Assembly (NCBI GenBank): GCA_937974645.1
Contig: CALJVH010000022.1
Location: forward strand, 1-42,133
Origin: an uncultured archaeon
GTDB lineage: Archaea; Thermoproteota; Nitrososphaeria_A; Caldarchaeales; Wolframiiraptoraceae
Reading direction: 5' to 3'
DNA: 42,133 nt
Shown here: positions 36,480-42,133 of the stretch, piece after piece
Layout: each line of letters opens with the position of its first letter
Numbering within the stretch: the first letter of the stretch is position 1
Notes under the pieces: model-generated
Databases searched by the model: none
What the model was told of the DNA's origin: nothing
Seen by the model: the letters and a program-made list of their open reading frames with translations, nothing else
Position numbers and translations under genes: made by a program

Positions 36480-37373
36480 TCACCCCCAAATTATTCTTTC
36501 GACCTTAAAGAGTCTCATTAGTGTCATGAGGACTAAGGTGATTGCCATCGCTAGCAGGATCACAGAGAGAAGCGCGGCATAGCCGATGTTTGCCTTGGCG
36601 GCGGTCAGTGTGAATCCGACTTTGTAGATGTAGAATGGCAAAGTCGTCGTGATGTTTCCGGGCCCGCCGAAGGTTAGCATGTAGATTATATCGAAGATTC
36701 TCAAGGAGTCTATTAACCGCAGCAAGGCTATCACCATTATGACTGTTTTAGCCATCGGAAGTGTTATGTGTCTCAGCACGCTCCAGCCGCTTGCCCCATC
36801 AAGAGAAGCGGCCTCACGTATGTCGGATGGAACGCTCTCTATTCCGCTGGCGACAGCGAGCATGACAAAAGGCGTCCATTGCCATATGTCAAGAATTGCC
36901 AGAACAAAGATCACTTTGAATGGATCGCCAAGGGGCGCGCTGAGCCAGGGTTGCGGAGGTAGCCCAATTGACTGGAGAAAGGCGTTCAGCGGCCCGTAGG
37001 TGAAGAAAATCATCTTCCAGTTCAAGCCGACTATTACGGCTGGTATGCTCATGGGAATAAGCATCAGCGATCTTATGAGAATCTTCCCCTGAAGATATCT
37101 TGACGTGAATATTATTGCCAGCAGTATCCCGAGTCCCACTGCTACTGGGACGGTAATCGTTGTTAAGAGAAACATTATCCCAATCGCGTACCACGCCTCA
37201 GGATCATTCGCAAACGTCACGAAGTTATCAAGACCTGTGAATTTCGGAGCGAAATCGATTAAGGGATTAAAGCTCTGAAACATCATCATGTAGAGATAAA
37301 TTGTCGGATAGATTGTTAATAGGAGTAGGAGAGTTAGCGCAGGCAAGATCAGAGCGAGCACGCCACGCCTCAT
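36480..37373 (-). CDS. Carbohydrate ABC transporter permease (MalF-like)
   Basis: LIYPTIYLYMMMFQSFNP-type N-terminus; REAASLDGASGWSVLRHITLPMAKTVIMV (EAA loop). Confidence 0.92.
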   Translation of the reverse strand: MRRGVLALILPALTLLLLLTIYPTIYLYMMMFQSFNPLIDFAPKFTGLDNFVTFANDPEAWYAIGIMFLLTTITVPVAVGLGILLAIIFTSRYLQGKILIRSLMLIPMSIPAVIVGLNWKMIFFTYGPLNAFLQSIGLPPQPWLSAPLGDPFKVIFVLAILDIWQWTPFVMLAVASGIESVPSDIREAASLDGASGWSVLRHITLPMAKTVIMVIALLRLIDSLRIFDIIYMLTFGGPGNITTTLPFYIYKVGFTLTAAKANIGYAALLSVILLAMAITLVLMTLMRLFKVERIIWG

Positions 37374-37456
37374 TTCCTAACACTAGCGATTTTAGTGGAT
37401 TACTCTCCATTTAAAGATTTAATCAAACATATAATGCACGTGGAAAACTTTATTAA

Positions 37457-37465
37457 CTATATAAG
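37457..37465 (+). promoter_or_regulatory. TATA box (CTATATAAG) for the substrate-binding protein gene
   Basis: Lies about 20-27 nt before ATG 37484, which implies a leaderless or very short-leader transcript. Confidence 0.55.
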
Positions 37466-37483
37466 ATCCTTTTTTATTGAGAC

Positions 37484-38989
37484 ATGTCCGGTAAAGATGA
37501 GTTCCATACGCCTTTTAATGAGAAAATAACAAGAAGAGAAGCGCTATCTAGGACGGCGAAAATAGCTATTGCAGCTGGAGTAGCCGCCGTGGCGGCTGGT
37601 GTTGGCGGTTACCTGGGCTGGCAGTACTTAGCGAAGCCTAAGGCGAAGATTCGTGTCGTCGCGATCGCGCACGCGGCTCCTGGCATGAAGGCGGTCGCGG
37701 AGGAGGACTTCATGAAGGCTTATCCGAATATTGAGGTCGAGACATTGCTATTCGATTGGGAGACTGGTAGGGATAGGCAGCTTCACGAGTTTGCAACGCG
37801 CGCAGGAGAGTATGATGTCGTCATGTGGGACTGCATATATACGGGCGCATTCGCGCCCCACTGCTATACTATCGATGAGCTGAGAGCAAAGTATCCGGAT
37901 GCCGAGATATTCAGGGAATACCACGACTTCCTCCCAACCGTTGACAGGAGGTATATGCAATGGGAAGGTAAGAGGATAGGCTACGTGATCTGCGCAAATG
38001 TTATGGCGATGTTCTATCGGAAAGATCTCTGGGAGGATCCAAGGATCAAGGATATGTATAGAAAGTGGATAGATAAGAATTTGGCGGATCTGCAGGCTAA
38101 GGCCCCTGAGATAGGTCTTGACCCCAAGAGGATCCCAACAGAGCTCAAGGTTCCAACAATCTTGGAAGACGTCTATGCTATTGGAAGGTTCTTCACCAAG
38201 AAGTTTAACCCCGACTCCCCAGTCGAGGCTGGGAACACCATAATGGCCATGAGAACTCATACAATCCACTGGGAGTATGCATGGCTCTTCGCCCAGTGGC
38301 GGAACTCGCCCGAGGGCAAGGCGAGGTGCGGTGATCTCAAGGAGCCGTGGGGAGGCCTGTTCACGGCGGATGGCAGGATAGCATTTGACCCCGACATCAC
38401 GGATATGGGTGTTAAGGTGCTGAAGATGTTCAGGGAGTTCTGCGAATACGTTCCGAACCCGATGCAGACTGAGTGGTCAGAGTGTATGGAGCTGCTTGGC
38501 AGAGGGCATGCGGCGATGTGGGCCGGATCATGGGCATCAACATTCATAGACTTCATCGAGAAGGCCCCAGAGGAGTATCCTGAGACAGCTGGGAAGATCT
38601 GGGTAGCTCCAACTCCAGGCATCCCGATCGACGGGACCTGGCAGGTGGGTGTTAACCGGTACTCGAAGAATCCAAAGGAGGCATGGCTCTACTGCCAGTA
38701 TCTCGTGCTCCGCGACTCTGCGATAAAGCAGTGGAGGGTTTCATCATCGTTCCCGGGCCGTCGCTCGGTGATAGAGGAGCTCGCACCAGAGTATCCGGGC
38801 ATATTCAAGGAGGTCTTCCTAGACTCTCTGCTCAGGGCTGACTTCAGGAACTATGTTCCGGAGAACCCGATGCTCGAGGACTCGATAGCCAAGTGGGTCA
38901 CAGAGTACGTTGCCGGCAGGATCGATGCGGAGACCGCAATACGAGAAATGACGAAGGAGTGGAAGAGCATTCTAAGGCTCACCTACTAG
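37484..38989 (+). CDS. Extracellular solute-binding protein (sugar ABC transporter)
   Basis: N-terminal TRREALSRTAKIAIAAGVAAVAAGVGG signal (twin-Arg-like), then AEEDFMKAYPNIEVETLLFDWETGRDRQLHEFATRAGEYDVVMWD; divergent from the two permease genes. Confidence 0.9.
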   Translation: MSGKDEFHTPFNEKITRREALSRTAKIAIAAGVAAVAAGVGGYLGWQYLAKPKAKIRVVAIAHAAPGMKAVAEEDFMKAYPNIEVETLLFDWETGRDRQLHEFATRAGEYDVVMWDCIYTGAFAPHCYTIDELRAKYPDAEIFREYHDFLPTVDRRYMQWEGKRIGYVICANVMAMFYRKDLWEDPRIKDMYRKWIDKNLADLQAKAPEIGLDPKRIPTELKVPTILEDVYAIGRFFTKKFNPDSPVEAGNTIMAMRTHTIHWEYAWLFAQWRNSPEGKARCGDLKEPWGGLFTADGRIAFDPDITDMGVKVLKMFREFCEYVPNPMQTEWSECMELLGRGHAAMWAGSWASTFIDFIEKAPEEYPETAGKIWVAPTPGIPIDGTWQVGVNRYSKNPKEAWLYCQYLVLRDSAIKQWRVSSSFPGRRSVIEELAPEYPGIFKEVFLDSLLRADFRNYVPENPMLEDSIAKWVTEYVAGRIDAETAIREMTKEWKSILRLTY

Positions 38990-39004
38990 CCCCACCTCCC
39001 CTCC

Positions 39005-39010
39005 TTTTTT
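39005..39010 (+). terminator. Oligo-T terminator after the binding-protein gene
   Basis: CCCCTCCTTTTTTACC pyrimidine/T run just past stop 38989. Confidence 0.4.
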
Positions 39011-39073
39011 ACCTCCCATCTCTTCCCCACTTTTTCTGAGAAAGGCTTAAGCTAAATATTCCTCGGTGGATCT

Positions 39074-39880
39074 TTGCAGTTGGCATTGAAGTTTATTCCC
39101 GGGCGGCCCGCCCTACTAGCTGAGAAGCCCGTCAGATCCTTGATAGTCACTGATGTCCACTTTGGTTTTGAGGCCGAGCTCGCGGGTAAGGGGCTCAGGG
39201 TTCCCAGCCAAGCTTGGAGGCTCGAGAGAAGCCTCATCGAGCTCTGCGAGGAGATGGGCGCTGAGAAGCTGATATTCTTGGGGGATTTGAAGCACATGAT
39301 CCCATTATCTTCTTGGATCGAGTGGAGGGAGATGCCCGGGGCCATTCGAAGGATACGCGAGCTCGGCGTAGAGATGATGCTCATCCCCGGGAATCACGAT
39401 GGCGACGTGGACAAGATTCTGGGAAGCCTGATCTCATATCAGCCCTCTAGGGGGGTGCTCATCGATGGGAGGATGAGGATATATCTTCTCCACGGGCATG
39501 CTTGGCCCGATGAACGGGTTCTCGAGGCAGACATCATAGTGATGGGCCACCTCCATCCAGTCGTGAGCCTAAGGACGGATATCGGGTCGATCATAAGCAG
39601 GAAGGCGTGGCTCTATGCTCACGGAGATAAGAAAAATCTTGCCGAGAAGCTCGGGATAAGCTCTAGGAGGAGGGGCAGGATAGATTTAATAGTGATGCCG
39701 GCCTTTAACCCGATCGTATCCGGCCTATCCGTGAATAGTCTCCAGCCCCGGGAGAATCTCTGGCCGCTCGTGAGGAGCGGTGCATTCGATCTAGATCAAG
39801 CCGAGGCGATAACGCTCGACGGAGAACGTCTCGGATATATAGGATACCTGAGGCGACTTCTCTTAGAGCAGGAGGCTTGA
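39074..39880 (+). CDS. Metallophosphoesterase (archaeal SbcD-related family)
   Basis: LIVTDVHFGFEAELAGKGLRVPSQ, LIFLGDLKH, LIPGNHDGD, YLLHGHAWP, VMGHLHPV. Confidence 0.92.
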   Translation: MQLALKFIPGRPALLAEKPVRSLIVTDVHFGFEAELAGKGLRVPSQAWRLERSLIELCEEMGAEKLIFLGDLKHMIPLSSWIEWREMPGAIRRIRELGVEMMLIPGNHDGDVDKILGSLISYQPSRGVLIDGRMRIYLLHGHAWPDERVLEADIIVMGHLHPVVSLRTDIGSIISRKAWLYAHGDKKNLAEKLGISSRRRGRIDLIVMPAFNPIVSGLSVNSLQPRENLWPLVRSGAFDLDQAEAITLDGERLGYIGYLRRLLLEQEA

Positions 39881-40206
39881 CGAGTATCCTGGTGGAGGCC
39901 GAAAATGCGGTGAGAGCTGGTAGGGTGAAGCTACACGTCTTCAAGCCGAGTGGGAGAAGGCGATGGGTGGTGGTTGGAAAGCATGGGGAATACCTAGTTC
40001 TCCCCGAAGCCGGCTATTGCTCCTGCCCCGACTTCTTCTTCCGAGTCATGAGCGGAGAGAAACCAACATGCTACCACCTAGTAGCCGTAAAGCTCGCGAT
40101 CGAGAGAAACCAATTCAAGACAGTGGAGAAATATGATGCTGAACACGACCAGCTAATGGAATGCTGGCTCAAAGGTGAAGCCCTCCCGAAGAAGGACGAT
40201 AGCTGA
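39877..40206 (+). CDS. SWIM zinc-finger protein
   Basis: CSCPDFFFRVMSGEKPTCYHLVAVKLA (CxC..CxH). Overlaps the phosphoesterase stop by 4 nt. Confidence 0.82.
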   Translation: MTSILVEAENAVRAGRVKLHVFKPSGRRRWVVVGKHGEYLVLPEAGYCSCPDFFFRVMSGEKPTCYHLVAVKLAIERNQFKTVEKYDAEHDQLMECWLKGEALPKKDDS

Positions 40207-40266
40207 AAATATTCTTCAACCGTATTCTCAAGCATTTTTCCCAATGGAGAATGCCCGGAAATTTGT

Positions 40267-40309
40267 ACGCGGGGCCCCTTTCGCATCCCGGAGAGTGCAC
40301 CCCAGGCGG
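40267..40309 (-). other. 3' arm of 16S pre-rRNA processing stem
   Basis: ACGCGGGGCCCC (40267-40278) and GTGCACCCCAGGCGG (40295-40309) are perfect complements of 42033-42044 and 42000-42014. Confidence 0.8.
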
Positions 40310-40329
40310 GGGAGTACGAAATTGGCGGT

Positions 40330-41997
<1,668 letters not shown>

Positions 41998-41999
41998 CG

Positions 42000-42044
42000 C
42001 CGCCTGGGGTGCACTTTCTCTAGGGTCTTGCGGGGGCCCCGCGT
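42000..42044 (-). other. 5' arm of 16S pre-rRNA processing stem
   Basis: Complementary to 40295-40309 and 40267-40278. Confidence 0.8.
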
Positions 42045-42133
42045 AAGACCTAAGCGTCATCGTGTGCTTAGGTCCCCATCTTGTGACTGACGGAGGAGGC
42101 CGCCTATACATCGGCGGGCCGGGTAGCGGCCCA

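Overview
The window looks like an archaeal chromosome, probably a thermophilic TACK-type lineage. This is inferred from RadA, Topo VI-A, archaeal-type PheT/TyrS, TiaS, ApgM, RqcH/NEMF and TATA-box promoters with very short leaders. It is mostly dense housekeeping and metabolic genes. It ends in a 16S rRNA gene on the minus strand. Less ordinary features read directly from the sequence: (1) A pair of divergent, inverted, hairpin-rich repeats (569-991 and 5621-6404) flanks about 4.6 kb. Their terminal hairpins keep pairing through compensatory changes. The longer copy carries decayed coding fragments, and the shorter copy abuts a degraded cob(I)alamin adenosyltransferase fragment. (2) A 172-nt intron lies in the 16S gene, bounded by a clean bulge-helix-bulge whose excision restores the canonical archaeal 16S sequence. 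(3) A probable H/ACA guide RNA fills the 97-bp gap between two convergent genes at 29.4 kb. (4) The 16S gene has its own processing stem but no 23S directly downstream. Several protein-level oddities are also noted: a stand-alone AAA-associated domain, an undivided bacterial-style transketolase, a THUMP-less ThiI next to IscS, and a MobB-FeS fusion. No CRISPR array, tRNA or intact transposase was found. All family assignments are by eye from motifs; no database search was run.
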